Assembly: GCF_023078335.1 (NCBI RefSeq)
Contig: NZ_CP095550.1
Coordinates: forward strand, 1,470,001-1,534,000
Length of the DNA: 64,000 bases
Direction: 5' to 3'
From: Metabacillus endolithicus
GTDB taxonomy: Bacteria; Bacillota; Bacilli; Bacillales; Bacillaceae
A program made the translations under genes and the position numbers. A model generated the notes under the pieces. That model saw nothing but the letters and a program-made list of their open reading frames with translations. It was not told the origin of the DNA and made no database searches. Of the stretch, positions 20,501 through 28,668 are shown piece after piece. The first letter of the stretch is position 1, and every line of letters starts with the position of its first letter.

Positions 20501-21451
20501 TTATTTAATATCCAACCTTTCGGAAATACACTGGTAAAACTTGAAGTAACCGGTGATGATTTAAGGCAAATTATTAATTCTCAATTTAGCAGTTACGGGC
20601 CTGATGTTAGCATTAGTGGATTCCGCTATACATGGGACAGCTCCTTAGGGAAATATGGACAGGTTGTTGATTTATTTTTACCTAATGGAGAAAGGATCAA
20701 TCCTGATGAAACTTACACTGTAACAGTAAATAACTATATGTACCCACACACTAATGACAAATATTTGCTAGCTGCGTTAGGTGAAAATCCAGTACAAGGT
20801 CCAGAAGATTTACAAGCAACAGTTGACTTTGTAAAGAGCTTTAATGGCCAGCCTATTTCCTATGCTGCAGAAGGTCGTATTTCTGAAGTTGTTGCACCAA
20901 CTGACACAACAGCTCCAGTAACAGAAATACAAATTCCAGAAGCAAACTTTACAGACGGTTCTTTCTTAGAAGAGGTTACAGTTGAATTATCTGCTACTGA
21001 TTCGGAATCTGAAGTTAAATCGATTGAATATAACCTTGATGATTCTGAGTGGGTTCCATATGTTGAAGCAATTACACTTGAAGCTGGTGAACATAAGCTT
21101 TCATACCGTTCAATAGACAGCGCAGACAATGTTGAAGAAACAAAAGTAACAGAAATACTAGTTCAAGCTGCAACAATTGATCATACGAAAAAGCTGGTTC
21201 AGGCTTCTGATGCGAAGAAAGGTGTTAAAGTTTCAATTCTAGCACAACTAGAAATTGCCGAACGTAACTTAGAAAGAAAAAGAGAAAACAAATTTAGTTT
21301 CTTGTCTTGGTTATTTGATTATCAAGCATATGATGCTTTAAAACGATTAAATGATCGAATCGAGAACTATCCAGATAAGTTAATGAGTGAAGATGATCGA
21401 AAAGATATTACAACAATGCTTACTTACATTGTTGAGCATAAGGCAGAATAA
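17507..21451 (+). CDS. secreted multidomain nuclease / 5'-nucleotidase (YhcR-like)
   Basis: This 1314-residue secreted protein has a signal peptide (1-33) and a lamin-tail domain (about 40-155, LFISEYIEGTSFNKAIEIYN). Two OB-fold segments follow (about 215-415), then a thermonuclease domain (about 417-560, VVDGDTI, DTPET, DAYGRLLA). A calcineurin-type 5'-nucleotidase spans about 630-1120 (NDLHGKI, GNHEFDEG, AAHNHVK, NGGGIRDD). Then come an Ig-like OmpL47/chitobiase-type segment (about 1134-1215) and a C-terminal helical FIMAH domain (1225-1314). The core resembles B. subtilis YhcR, which degrades DNA/RNA and dephosphorylates the nucleotides, but no LPXTG sorting signal is present. GGAGG lies 6 nt before the ATG. 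Confidence 0.93.
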   Translation: MMRQLFKKLFSSLLVLALILSTFLPVFSKSVKAENAFATDLFISEYIEGTSFNKAIEIYNGTGQTVDLSHYKVELYSNGSSTASQTLSLTGTLENGEVYVLAHNSDKTSTDISNKADIKNGTVINFNGDDAFALKKNDQLIDVIGTIGVRENFATDKTLVRNPNIHSGTTTYTPDQWTTYNSDTLTYLGSHTIDGTAPTDPGDGDTTDPEQPETGVLSIADAKQKTNQTVTIEGIVTADNSAIGGGKLSTFIQDETAGINIYASNAASFIELTEGKKVRVTGSITQYRGLAEIVPTSIVLIEENSTVPTAQSISLADLQDATISEPLEGKLVKVSGYVQSIPSSPAGGGYNVSLVDENYHSTTLRVMEEVGIENIEKGKWYEITAILSQYDSYQLIPRKQGDFTLLATQPEPPTAAGEYSAVVESVVDGDTIHITNPVLGSTKVRYVNMDTPETYHKVVTEADQNQLDFGNAAKAYMNTLLKAGDEIILKIGEEPTDAYGRLLAQVIRKSDNMNTNLEMVRKGYASSYFIWPVGSEEDYNAFQAAVKAAKDEGLGIWNPENLLMELPFEFRAREQGKGLLRYVGNSDNKEYVSPENWADVPVEKRIFFASTEEAEANGYTAATDSEPNENVKVQLLGVNDLHGKIDITGTNEGVNVGRADYLAAYLRQREATNPNTLIVHPGDMVGGSSPVSALLQDEPTVEIMESIGFDVGTVGNHEFDEGVSEMLRLINGGEHPNGTANYDGIDFPMIAANVSYKDTHELVLPPYAIEEVEGEKIGFIGVATTDTPNMIIANGNENVEFTDEVEAINKYVPELQEQGVEAIVVLSHVPGNQSGDDRATGDIANIANNVNDAVDVIFAAHNHVKLNAVVDNKLIVQAWEYGKAFVDVDLEIDPTTGDIIKKSAEIVDVVQSNIEPDAEVSAILEKYLNQVGPKLNEVIGQAATELTGGYAAKGEIGDNALGNLIADGMAYSMNSDFALMNGGGIRDDLNSGDITWNELFNIQPFGNTLVKLEVTGDDLRQIINSQFSSYGPDVSISGFRYTWDSSLGKYGQVVDLFLPNGERINPDETYTVTVNNYMYPHTNDKYLLAALGENPVQGPEDLQATVDFVKSFNGQPISYAAEGRISEVVAPTDTTAPVTEIQIPEANFTDGSFLEEVTVELSATDSESEVKSIEYNLDDSEWVPYVEAITLEAGEHKLSYRSIDSADNVEETKVTEILVQAATIDHTKKLVQASDAKKGVKVSILAQLEIAERNLERKRENKFSFLSWLFDYQAYDALKRLNDRIENYPDKLMSEDDRKDITTMLTYIVEHKAE

Positions 21452-21504
21452 ACATCTTCACACAATCTTTTTTTAAAAACAGATCAATATAGAGTTTATT
21501 GACA

Positions 21505-21541
21505 AAAGGGGAATAGAACAGATTCTATTCCTCTTTTCATC
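21505..21541 (+). terminator. terminator after nuclease gene
   Basis: AAAAGGGGAATAGAA pairs with TTCTATTCCTCTTTT. The flanks are T-rich, and it could also serve the converging DnaD-domain gene. Confidence 0.75.
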
Positions 21542-21627
21542 ATTTTTCAGCTTTTGATGATTTGTCTCTATAAATCAAACCTAATATACTTCTGATTGCC
21601 TTAAATCATTACTTTTTATCATCCGTT

Positions 21628-22563
21628 TTACTCTTCACCTGCTGTTATATCAAATACAAATTCCTTAGGAAATGCCCTTTTAGTAAGAAAAAAATCTGTT
21701 TGCTTATGTAAAGTTTTGTGCTTTTCCTGACAGCTATTCATTTCCTCAACCCTTAGAAAGTCTTCATTTTCCCAGTTTTTTAGAACTCCAACAACATAGC
21801 TTAGCTTTCGCTTATTGTTTGAAGAAGCTATAGCCATAGCCTTTATTACCCAGTCTTTAGGATACAAATAGCCTGAATGCTCTAGCCAAGATAATAATTC
21901 ATTTTTACCATTTGCGTTGGAATAACCAAATCCGTTACGGTCCCAAAACTCAATAATTTCTTGCATATCAATAGCTTTGTATGAAGTATCCTTTGGGACA
22001 TAAGCATTATGTTGTTGTTTTTTATTTTCTTTTTTATTTTCTTTTTCTTTTTGTCCACGAATCGTATCACGACTCGTGAACGTATCGTTAACTTTGTCGC
22101 CTATGCCGAGGTTTTTACGATTTATATCATGGTCATTGTCTTCCCTACAAAATGATTCATATAATCTGCGAATTTCCTCTTTTGGAATGCTTTCTGATAC
22201 GTAAGAAATAAGCGAAGTGTCTATTACCTCTTTTAACTCAGAATAAATACAATCCATGATCGGCTTACCACCTTTATGTAAATTATATTTCCCCCAGTAC
22301 TTTATCGCGACTTCTGTCGTTTCTGAGTTATAGCTTATTAACTTGTATTGATGAATAAATCTTTCCAATAATGAATGTACTTTGTCAATTGAAATACGCA
22401 TTTCAAAAGCAATTTGCCTTTTCGTAATTTTATAGATTCCAATTTGAGTCGTATGTGGATTTGTTAGTAAATAAAGCTGAAAATACATCTCCTCCCAAGT
22501 CATCTCCTCAAAATCCATTGTATTCATCCAAAATTCAGTACGTACCATTCGATATTTTGCCAT
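21628..22563 (-). CDS. DnaD-domain protein
   Basis: The N-terminal part (MAKYRMVRTEFW, then YLLTNPHTTQIGIYKITKRQI) is the winged-helix region seen in Bacillus DnaD/phage-replisome-type proteins. A Lys/Glu-rich linker (around residues 175-190) leads to a DnaD/DnaB2-type helical domain (IIEFWDRNGFGY, then AIASSNNKRKLSYVVGVLKNW). Such proteins help load helicase or remodel DNA; this one is a stand-alone chromosomal paralog, not main DnaD. The ATG at 22563 is chosen with GAAAGGG about 11 nt upstream. No phage genes surround it. Confidence 0.85.
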   Translation of the reverse strand: MAKYRMVRTEFWMNTMDFEEMTWEEMYFQLYLLTNPHTTQIGIYKITKRQIAFEMRISIDKVHSLLERFIHQYKLISYNSETTEVAIKYWGKYNLHKGGKPIMDCIYSELKEVIDTSLISYVSESIPKEEIRRLYESFCREDNDHDINRKNLGIGDKVNDTFTSRDTIRGQKEKENKKENKKQQHNAYVPKDTSYKAIDMQEIIEFWDRNGFGYSNANGKNELLSWLEHSGYLYPKDWVIKAMAIASSNNKRKLSYVVGVLKNWENEDFLRVEEMNSCQEKHKTLHKQTDFFLTKRAFPKEFVFDITAGEE

Positions 22564-22801
22564 GTTAATCACTACCCTTTCTTAGTATTTTCATAGTATA
22601 TATATAAGAAATTGACCAAAGAGTAGCGTGTTAATTAAAATTTTTATATTTTTTATTATTATCAAATACGAAGATAGTAGTTTATCCAAATCAAACGTTT
22701 ACAAAATGTATACTTTTAAATAGGCACCTTAAAATTCATGAATAGAACGTACACTTGTCTCATATTAATTAAGGACAAATCCCCCTCTAAGGAGTGTTTT
22801 T

Positions 22802-23155
22802 ATGTCCGAAAATCATTCACACGATAAAGTGCCATATATTCAAAACCCTATTGATCAACCTGGATATGTTCATCATCAACCAGCAGCTCATTCGCCTATT
22901 TATCCGATAACCGGTATTCCTCAACCAACTAATTATTCCACGAACTTAGACCCAGTTTTTGTTCAGCACATTAGTAGACATCAAGGTCAAAAAATTGCTT
23001 TAGTAACAACGGCTGGTCGGGTGGAAGGTGAAGTGGCTGGAGTGGCAGTGGATCATGTTCAAATTAATTTAGATGATCGCGCATTACATATTCGGCTTTC
23101 ACAGGTGATTTGGTTCGAGGGTCCATTAGCTTCTTATAGAGAGAACAACGAATAG
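22802..23155 (+). CDS. DUF2642 protein, YuzF-like
   Basis: This 117-residue protein has a Pro/His/Tyr-rich N-terminus (about 1-50) and a C-terminal DUF2642 Sm-like beta segment (HQGQKIALVTTAGRVEGEVAGVAVDHVQINLDD). Proteins of this class occur in spore formers and several associate with spore coats; a spore role here is inference. TAAGGAG lies 8 nt upstream of the ATG. No signal peptide. Confidence 0.8.
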   Translation: MSENHSHDKVPYIQNPIDQPGYVHHQPAAHSPIYPITGIPQPTNYSTNLDPVFVQHISRHQGQKIALVTTAGRVEGEVAGVAVDHVQINLDDRALHIRLSQVIWFEGPLASYRENNE

Positions 23156-23216
23156 ATAACTCAGTTGTCTTATACTTCTAGCCAGCCTTTAATTTACTCT
23201 TTTTAATATAAAAAAA

Positions 23217-23247
23217 TTCAACAGATTTAAAAAAACAATCTGTTGAA
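23217..23247 (-). terminator. terminator of the CotC-like gene
   Basis: TTCAACAGATT and AATCTGTTGAA form a stem. On the minus strand it is followed by TTTTTTTATATT, which fits termination of the minus-strand gene. Confidence 0.75.
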
Positions 23248-23310
23248 CTTCTTCTCATCTACATAATCTACTTACATTTTATTTTGGTTCACAATACCAA
23301 ACTTTCACTC

Positions 23311-23526
23311 TTAGTATCTGTTACAGCAATCACACTTTCTATCATAGTCGTGTTTCTTTCTGTAATCTTTTTTGTGATCCTTCTTATAGTCGTAATCTTT
23401 TCTATCATATTTTTTATGATCGTAATCTTTCTTATCATCCTTTTTGAAATCAAAATCTACATCAAATTTTTTGTAACCCCAACAGTAGCATTTACCATAC
23501 TCTACATTTTTCTTCTTCTTACCCAA
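23311..23526 (-). CDS. CotC/CotU-like Lys/Asp/Tyr-rich spore coat protein
   Basis: The product is about 71 residues, composed largely of Lys, Asp and Tyr in KKDYDHKKYDRKDYDYKK-type repeats, very like B. subtilis CotC/CotU. It differs in having Cys pairs at both ends (CYCW near the start, CDCC at the end). GGGAG about 9 nt before a TTG at 23526 suggests that start, though an ATG three codons earlier is possible. A terminator downstream on the same strand supports it. The opposite strand is open too, but gives a low-complexity hydrophobic product. Role inferred from composition only. Confidence 0.62.
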   Translation of the reverse strand: MGKKKKNVEYGKCYCWGYKKFDVDFDFKKDDKKDYDHKKYDRKDYDYKKDHKKDYRKKHDYDRKCDCCNRY

Positions 23527-23710
23527 TCTAATCATCTCCCTTTTGGTATAGTAAGAGAGAAAAACAAAAGGTATTTCTTAATTACTAGTGTTGACTTTAT
23601 TGTCTTTCTCTCTTTGCTATTAATCTATTCTTTTAAAGAAAAAAAGATTGGGTAAATAATATGTAATTTTCTAGTTTTATTTATCATTTTTCTATTGATA
23701 AAAGAAAAAA

Positions 23711-23727
23711 CCCCCAATTTGTGGGGG
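23711..23727 (-). terminator. terminator of the MHYT-EAL gene
   Basis: CCCCC and GGGGG around ATTTGT; the minus strand continues with GTTTTTTCTTTT after the stem. Confidence 0.8.
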
Positions 23728-23780
23728 ATTCTATTGGCTCTATAGTCAATGAAGAAAAAGTAAACTAAGGACGCCTTTAT

Positions 23781-25823
23781 TTAATTCACTACTTTTTCTA
23801 TCTGATTAAAATCTTCTATCCACTTAACAAAATCATCTTTTTTTAATGGTGGTGAATAATAATATCCTTGAATTCCTGGCTTTTCCGGCATACATGTTAA
23901 GAAGGCAATTTGTTCTTCGGTTTCAACACCTTCAATAACCACCTTCATATTTAAGCTATGACATAAAACAATAATCGCCTTTATAATAGCAGAATCCTTC
24001 TCAGATTCTGGTACTCCGTCTACAAACGATTTGTCAATTTTCACTGTTGTAATTGGCAGTCTTTTCAAATAAGACAATGACGATAATCCCGTTCCAAAAT
24101 CATCAAGGGCAATATTAAACCCGAATTTCCGAAACTCACCTATCGAAATGATCGCATTTTCTATATTGTTGATCACACTCGTTTCTGTAATCTCTAGCTC
24201 AAGTTGATGACTGTCTATTCCATACTTAGCAACACTATCTTTTAATACATCCATTAATCGTTGAGATGTAATATATTGTCCTGGAATATTAATAGAAACT
24301 CCTTTAATAGGATAGCCTTCTGATACCCAATGGGACATTTGCTCGCAGACTTTTTCAATAATCCAATCCGTTACATCTATAATTTTCCCATTCTCTTCAA
24401 GTAAAGGTATGAACAATCCGGGAGATATAAATCCATGAACAGGATGATTCCAACGTAATAATGCCTCTGCACCTAAGCTTTCCTTTTCAGATCCTACCTT
24501 TGGCTGATAAACAATATATAGCTCATCTTCTTCCATTGCTTTTTCAATATCTTGGATGATACCTTTTTCAAAAGAATATTTATGAATGGAAGGATCATAT
24601 TCAATTACCTGATGTTTATATTCTAATGAGGAGTGTTGCAGTACTGCCATTGCATTTGCAAATAGTTGTTTTGATTCATTTTCATCAGAACATGTTGAAA
24701 GCGAGCAAACTACCTCGACAACAAGTTGTTGGTTATCAATGACAACTGGATTCATTAAAGAAGAAGTTACCTTTTCCATACTTGCCTTAAAATCTTTATA
24801 GCTTTGCGTTACTGTTAATATAGCAAAGCGATTTCCTTCAATTCGATATAACTCCGCCATTTCAGGCTTTAATCCAATAATTGTCTCACTAACATCTCTT
24901 ATAATTCTGTCTCCAAAAGAATACCCGTAACCACTATTCCATTTTTCTAGCCCATGAAGATGGATAATAGCTAAACTCCCTTTTGAAATGGATGAATTTA
25001 ATTTTTTTTCAAACTGTCGTCTATTTGGTAATATTGTTAATGCATCAAAATAGTTAAGTCGATACTCTACATAACGATCCAATAGACTTGATAGTCCAGA
25101 AAAGGCAAAGGTGATCGTAATTCCAACAGTTATACAAACAATTAGGAGAGTAAAATCCATCTGGTGCATATGAGACGAAGGTATTGAAACATCCGTATAA
25201 AAGATTACTGCAGACATACCTGTATAGTGCATGCTTGCCACTGCTAGTCCCATTATAATAGACGTTATAATCTTAACGATCTGATTCTTAATCAGTCTTT
25301 GCATCGTTGAGAAAATAAAAAGTGCCACGTAAGATACTACGATAGCTACTACTATTGACGCAGTAAAAATCCACGGTCTGTAAATGTATTGAGCTTCCAT
25401 TTTCATTGCAGACATTCCCACATAATGCATGGAGGAAATACCCAGCCCCATAATAATACCTGAAATGATGTAAGACCATTGACTCTTAGTTTTCTTATTG
25501 GCAATGTAAAACGCAAGGTATGATGCAAAGCCAGCAGGAAAAATAGAAATAATCGTTGTGACAAGATCATATTCCATTGAAACAGGAAGTTTTAGTGCAC
25601 TCATCCCTATAAAATGCATAGACCAAATACCTAACCCCATTGCAAAAGATGCCAAAGTAAGCCACACATTTCTGTTAAAAAAACTATTTTGTTGAATTCT
25701 CTCATTCATAGAAAGTGCAGTATAAGCTGCTAGACATGCAATCACAATAGATAAAAGAACAATTAATGATGAATATTCCCCTTCAAGTAAATACACGTTG
25801 TCTGACTTAGGTAAATAAAACAT
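23781..25823 (-). CDS. MHYT-GGDEF-EAL cyclic-di-GMP phosphodiesterase
   Basis: Three MHYT repeats in seven membrane helices (residues 1-255) show the motifs SMHFIGM, SMHYVGM and SMHYTGM, thought to sense a small ligand through copper. A GGDEF domain follows whose active loop is degenerate (RIEGNRF in place of GGDEF), so it should not make c-di-GMP. The EAL domain looks complete (AEALLRW, LDDFGTG, KIDKSFVDG, IEGVETEEQ), so the protein probably hydrolyses c-di-GMP. Layout matches B. subtilis YkoW. The second ATG, at 25823, has better spacing from AGAGG than the one at 25829. Confidence 0.92.
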   Translation of the reverse strand: MFYLPKSDNVYLLEGEYSSLIVLLSIVIACLAAYTALSMNERIQQNSFFNRNVWLTLASFAMGLGIWSMHFIGMSALKLPVSMEYDLVTTIISIFPAGFASYLAFYIANKKTKSQWSYIISGIIMGLGISSMHYVGMSAMKMEAQYIYRPWIFTASIVVAIVVSYVALFIFSTMQRLIKNQIVKIITSIIMGLAVASMHYTGMSAVIFYTDVSIPSSHMHQMDFTLLIVCITVGITITFAFSGLSSLLDRYVEYRLNYFDALTILPNRRQFEKKLNSSISKGSLAIIHLHGLEKWNSGYGYSFGDRIIRDVSETIIGLKPEMAELYRIEGNRFAILTVTQSYKDFKASMEKVTSSLMNPVVIDNQQLVVEVVCSLSTCSDENESKQLFANAMAVLQHSSLEYKHQVIEYDPSIHKYSFEKGIIQDIEKAMEEDELYIVYQPKVGSEKESLGAEALLRWNHPVHGFISPGLFIPLLEENGKIIDVTDWIIEKVCEQMSHWVSEGYPIKGVSINIPGQYITSQRLMDVLKDSVAKYGIDSHQLELEITETSVINNIENAIISIGEFRKFGFNIALDDFGTGLSSLSYLKRLPITTVKIDKSFVDGVPESEKDSAIIKAIIVLCHSLNMKVVIEGVETEEQIAFLTCMPEKPGIQGYYYSPPLKKDDFVKWIEDFNQIEKVVN

Positions 25824-25980
25824 ATTCATAACCTCTTAATAAGATTTAGTAGTCTAGTTGTTATATCGGCTAATTATTCTTTTTTTCCACTCTTTTTAGA
25901 TAAAGATTAGGTGGTAACAGTGTAACTATGAAATTTCGTTTAATAAGTGGATAAACAACAAACTGAGTGCTGACCAACTT

Positions 25981-26050
25981 GATTTTTGTCGTTCATACCC
26001 ACAATGAACGTCATTTCGATCCCCGCCACTCTGAGTTTTGCCGTTCATCG
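25981..26050. repeat. GTTCAT/ATGAAC hairpin repeats
   Basis: GTTCAT, ACCCACA, ATGAAC forms a small hairpin at 25990-26010, preceded by GATTTTTGTC and followed by GTCATTTC. A degraded copy (TTTTGCCGTTCAT) follows at about 26035-26048. The same unit occurs three times at 37.9-38.05 kb. The rest of the 315-bp gap 25824-26137 shows no gene. Confidence 0.65.
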
Positions 26051-26097
26051 ACAGATTAACGACATGTTATATAGATTACAATCCATTTTTAAAATCA

Positions 26098-26130
26098 TTA
26101 AAAAGAGACATGCAGCAGCATGCCTCTTTA
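26098..26130 (-). terminator. terminator after STAS-domain gene
   Basis: AAGAGGCATGC and GCATGTCTCTT stem with TGCT loop, followed on the minus strand by TTTTTAA. Confidence 0.8.
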
Positions 26131-26137
26131 GAAACCT

Positions 26138-27154
26138 TTATAGAATTCTTCTCCCCATTTGCCCTAGCGCAAAATGTATTCCATGTTGTAACGATTGAAA
26201 GCAATCAAACTGTGAGAAATTCATTCCTGACTGAGAGATGATCAGGCTTAATTCTGGATTAATTCCAACTAATATTGTTTTAGAACCAATTAACGAAGAA
26301 GCAGAGCCGATCTTTTCTATTAAGCTTGCTGTCTGCTCACTAATATCGTTATCAAGACCAGTTAAATCTAAAATAAGATAACTAGCTTTGTGTGAAGGTA
26401 AATTATTTAAAGTATTCGTAATCAGTTCTTCAGCACGATCCACCTCATATTTTCCAATTAACGGTACGACCACAATTCCTTCAAGAACAGGAATAATCGG
26501 AGAAGAAAGCTGTTTGACGAGATCTTTTAGTTCTTTTGTCTTTTCTTCGACAAGTTCTTCTAGTTGCTGTATTTGTTCCGATTCTTTCTTCCGGGCTAAT
26601 TGATGGATATTTTGTGTGATACTGATTTCTGATGGATAATAGTTAATAATACTGTATTCGTGACCATCAAGCTGTTGTTGGACAACTTCATACCAAATAT
26701 TTGTTCCGAACAATCCGGTGAATATACCTGCAAAATGTGCAGGAAGAAACTTACCTTCCTGCTTTTTATTCTGAGCCACATTAATTTTGTATTCCCACGT
26801 ATTTTTAAGGTGAGCTGTTAATGTTTTCGTTTCGTAGTTAAGATCGTTTATTTCAATCTGTCCCCAACCCGCTGAAGCATACGTAGATGTAATGGATTTT
26901 GCTGCCTCTTCTACACTTAAATCTTTCATTTTTTCAAAGTACTCACCAACAACCAACCCTTGCCGAAACCCTGATGCCTCAAAAACTAAGCTCGATGCCT
27001 CCGCACCGGAAATTTCTTCGATTGTATCAAAAAAAGACTTCATAGCTGTAGATATCCAAAAAAGAACGGCTTCTTGTCCCTCAAATTGAAAAGTCCCTTT
27101 TTGTACATCCCACTCAAACTGAAGTCCCTTTATATTAATGTTTTCATTTCCCAC
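26138..27154 (-). CDS. RsbR-like STAS-domain protein with a sensor-like N-terminus
   Basis: The last 120 or so residues (SSPIIPVLEGIVVVPLIGKYE, then LILDLTGLDND and ILVGINPELS) form a STAS domain close to stressosome RsbR paralogues. A short coiled coil (about 190-220) links it to a 190-residue N-terminal domain containing FRQGLVVGEYF, ASAGWGQIEI and LPAHFAGIFTGLFG, which resembles 4-vinyl-reductase-type small-ligand domains. That assignment is tentative. The residue after the DLTG turn that is Thr in phosphorylatable RsbR seems replaced here (DISEQ). Start is GTG with AAAGGTGGG upstream. Possible signalling input to the sigma-B stressosome. Confidence 0.75.
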   Translation of the reverse strand: MGNENINIKGLQFEWDVQKGTFQFEGQEAVLFWISTAMKSFFDTIEEISGAEASSLVFEASGFRQGLVVGEYFEKMKDLSVEEAAKSITSTYASAGWGQIEINDLNYETKTLTAHLKNTWEYKINVAQNKKQEGKFLPAHFAGIFTGLFGTNIWYEVVQQQLDGHEYSIINYYPSEISITQNIHQLARKKESEQIQQLEELVEEKTKELKDLVKQLSSPIIPVLEGIVVVPLIGKYEVDRAEELITNTLNNLPSHKASYLILDLTGLDNDISEQTASLIEKIGSASSLIGSKTILVGINPELSLIISQSGMNFSQFDCFQSLQHGIHFALGQMGRRIL

Positions 27155-27327
27155 TATAAACCCACCTTTTGTAAAGCATACCTACTATTCTATTAATTAT
27201 AGATACTCTTAAATAAGAAGTCCAACAAACTTAAACTTCTTCATGTATAAGAGGTCCTTTTACCATTTGTATATCAATATACTTGGACCTTACTACTTCA
27301 CTATGTAAAAACTCTATTTAAAATCGC

Positions 27328-27358
27328 AAAAAAAGGAGCTTCTTTTTTAGAGGCTCTC
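27328..27358 (-). terminator. terminator after 200-aa membrane protein gene
   Basis: On the minus strand GAGCCTCT and AGAAGCTC form an imperfect stem followed by CTTTTTTTGCG. Confidence 0.6.
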
Positions 27359-27366
27359 TTATATTC

Positions 27367-27969
27367 TCAACCTTCGCGATCATAAACAGATGGTTTTCTT
27401 TCAGGCATTGCTTTCTGTAAAACCTTCATTCCAATCAGACTAACTTTAATCCATATCCAACTATACAATAATGAAAATAAGAATAAACTGCCTAACATTC
27501 CTAACCCTAATGAATTTACCGATGGACCCAAGATTGGAAATTGAAATAAAGAAATTAAGACAATAATTCCAAGTAACATTGTACCGCCAGCAAAAAGCAT
27601 GACTTTAAATACATTTTTCATTTTTCTTAATCCGTATCCTATACTTATTCCTAACAGACCTGTTGTAAATGAAAACACTAATACCTCACTCGGTTGAATA
27701 ATCGCAAGCAGAAAAATCGTGGTTACATAGGATAAGATCCCTATTTGAAATGAGATCGATGCAGCGATAATCATTGGCCATGTAGCTAACATACTCAACA
27801 CGTATCCGAATCCAATAAATATACCAGCAGATTGAAAAATAACTGCCAAAGCTGCCATTATAGCTCCCATTGCTATTTTGCTAAGTTGTGAATAATGGTC
27901 CATTGTTGGTACATCATCTATTTTATTGTAAAATAGTGCCCGTATTCCCCTACTTAGAAATGATCTCAT
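27367..27969 (-). CDS. integral membrane protein, unknown function
   Basis: This 200-residue protein has about five hydrophobic helices (roughly 35-180) and a basic C-terminus. The pattern of short helices with small residues (GAIMAALAVIFQSAG, then YVLSMLATWPMIIAAS) recalls ECF transporter S-components or YybS-like proteins, but no diagnostic motif is present. A GGGGGTG ribosome site precedes the ATG. It stands as a single gene. Confidence 0.75.
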   Translation of the reverse strand: MRSFLSRGIRALFYNKIDDVPTMDHYSQLSKIAMGAIMAALAVIFQSAGIFIGFGYVLSMLATWPMIIAASISFQIGILSYVTTIFLLAIIQPSEVLVFSFTTGLLGISIGYGLRKMKNVFKVMLFAGGTMLLGIIVLISLFQFPILGPSVNSLGLGMLGSLFLFSLLYSWIWIKVSLIGMKVLQKAMPERKPSVYDREG

Positions 27970-28044
27970 TTTTACACCCCCTATTAGTTAAATGCTTTTG
28001 AAAGCCTATTTAGACCAGTTTCATTTCTTAATACCTGTCCTTTT

Positions 28045-28091
28045 TTAGCAGTGAAAGACTCCACGGGCAGGACCAACGGAAATCTTTCACT
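28045..28091. repeat. intergenic inverted repeat
   Basis: AGTGAAAGA and TCTTTCACT flank CTCCACGGGCAGGACCAACG in the spacer between two minus-strand genes. The core resembles part of the GC-rich element at 49.9 kb, so it may be a decayed or related repeat, or act as a terminator. Confidence 0.4.
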
Positions 28092-28100
28092 ATTCTTCAA

Positions 28101-28655
28101 CTAAACATTTTGTTTATAAAGGATAGAAATTGGTGCCATTTCCAACATGTATTCTTGAATTAAAAGTTGGTGCATTGTTTTTTCATGAACAACTTTAAAT
28201 GTTGCTTTTACAATTTCCTTTATTCCTAGAGACAAACCTAGCTGTTCAGCAACCGCAAAAGCACCCATTGCCTGTTGATTGAGAAGAAGTAATTGATGCA
28301 TTCCCTGCCATGACCCTACTGCTCCACCCATAAAATCTTGAAATGTGAGCAGTCCTTCCTCTAGCTTAGAAACCGTTGTTCCTAGAATGCGGTCCATGAC
28401 AATATCTGGATTACGATTAATTAATTGAAATAGTTGTTTTGCTATTTTCTGATGTTCCTTTGTAGCGCCCTCTATCTTTACAATGGCTTCCTTTATGTGA
28501 GGCTCTTGAATTTTTGGGGTTGTTTTTTGAATGACAACTTCAAATGCCATTTGAGCAGTTAGTACATGTTCAAACCATTTTTCTACTTCGTTTAATTGCT
28601 GATTCCTTATCTCATCATCTAGCTCAATTAATAATACCGGATTTTCTGTTTTCAT
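28101..28655 (-). CDS. helical hypothetical protein (184 aa)
   Basis: The sequence is almost wholly helical, with long amphipathic segments (NQQLNEVEKWFEHVLTAQMA, IVKIEGATKEHQKIAKQLF, LLLLNQQAMGAFAVAEQLG), suggesting a four-helix ferritin-like bundle, though no metal motif is evident. AGAAAGGA lies upstream of the ATG at 28655. It begins 13 nt after the true end of the sugar-dehydrogenase-like gene, so the two probably form an operon. Function not known. Confidence 0.75.
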   Translation of the reverse strand: MKTENPVLLIELDDEIRNQQLNEVEKWFEHVLTAQMAFEVVIQKTTPKIQEPHIKEAIVKIEGATKEHQKIAKQLFQLINRNPDIVMDRILGTTVSKLEEGLLTFQDFMGGAVGSWQGMHQLLLLNQQAMGAFAVAEQLGLSLGIKEIVKATFKVVHEKTMHQLLIQEYMLEMAPISILYKQNV

Positions 28656-28668
28656 CTTTTTTCCTTTC

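Noticed and set aside
21628-22563. DnaD-domain gene as part of a prophage
   Set aside because: No integrase, terminase, capsid or other phage genes flank it; such solitary DnaD proteins are common in Bacillus chromosomes.
23284-23655. A 123-codon hydrophobic frame on the plus strand
   Set aside because: It is the complement of the low-complexity CotC-like gene; it has no ribosome site, and the terminator nearby suits the minus strand.
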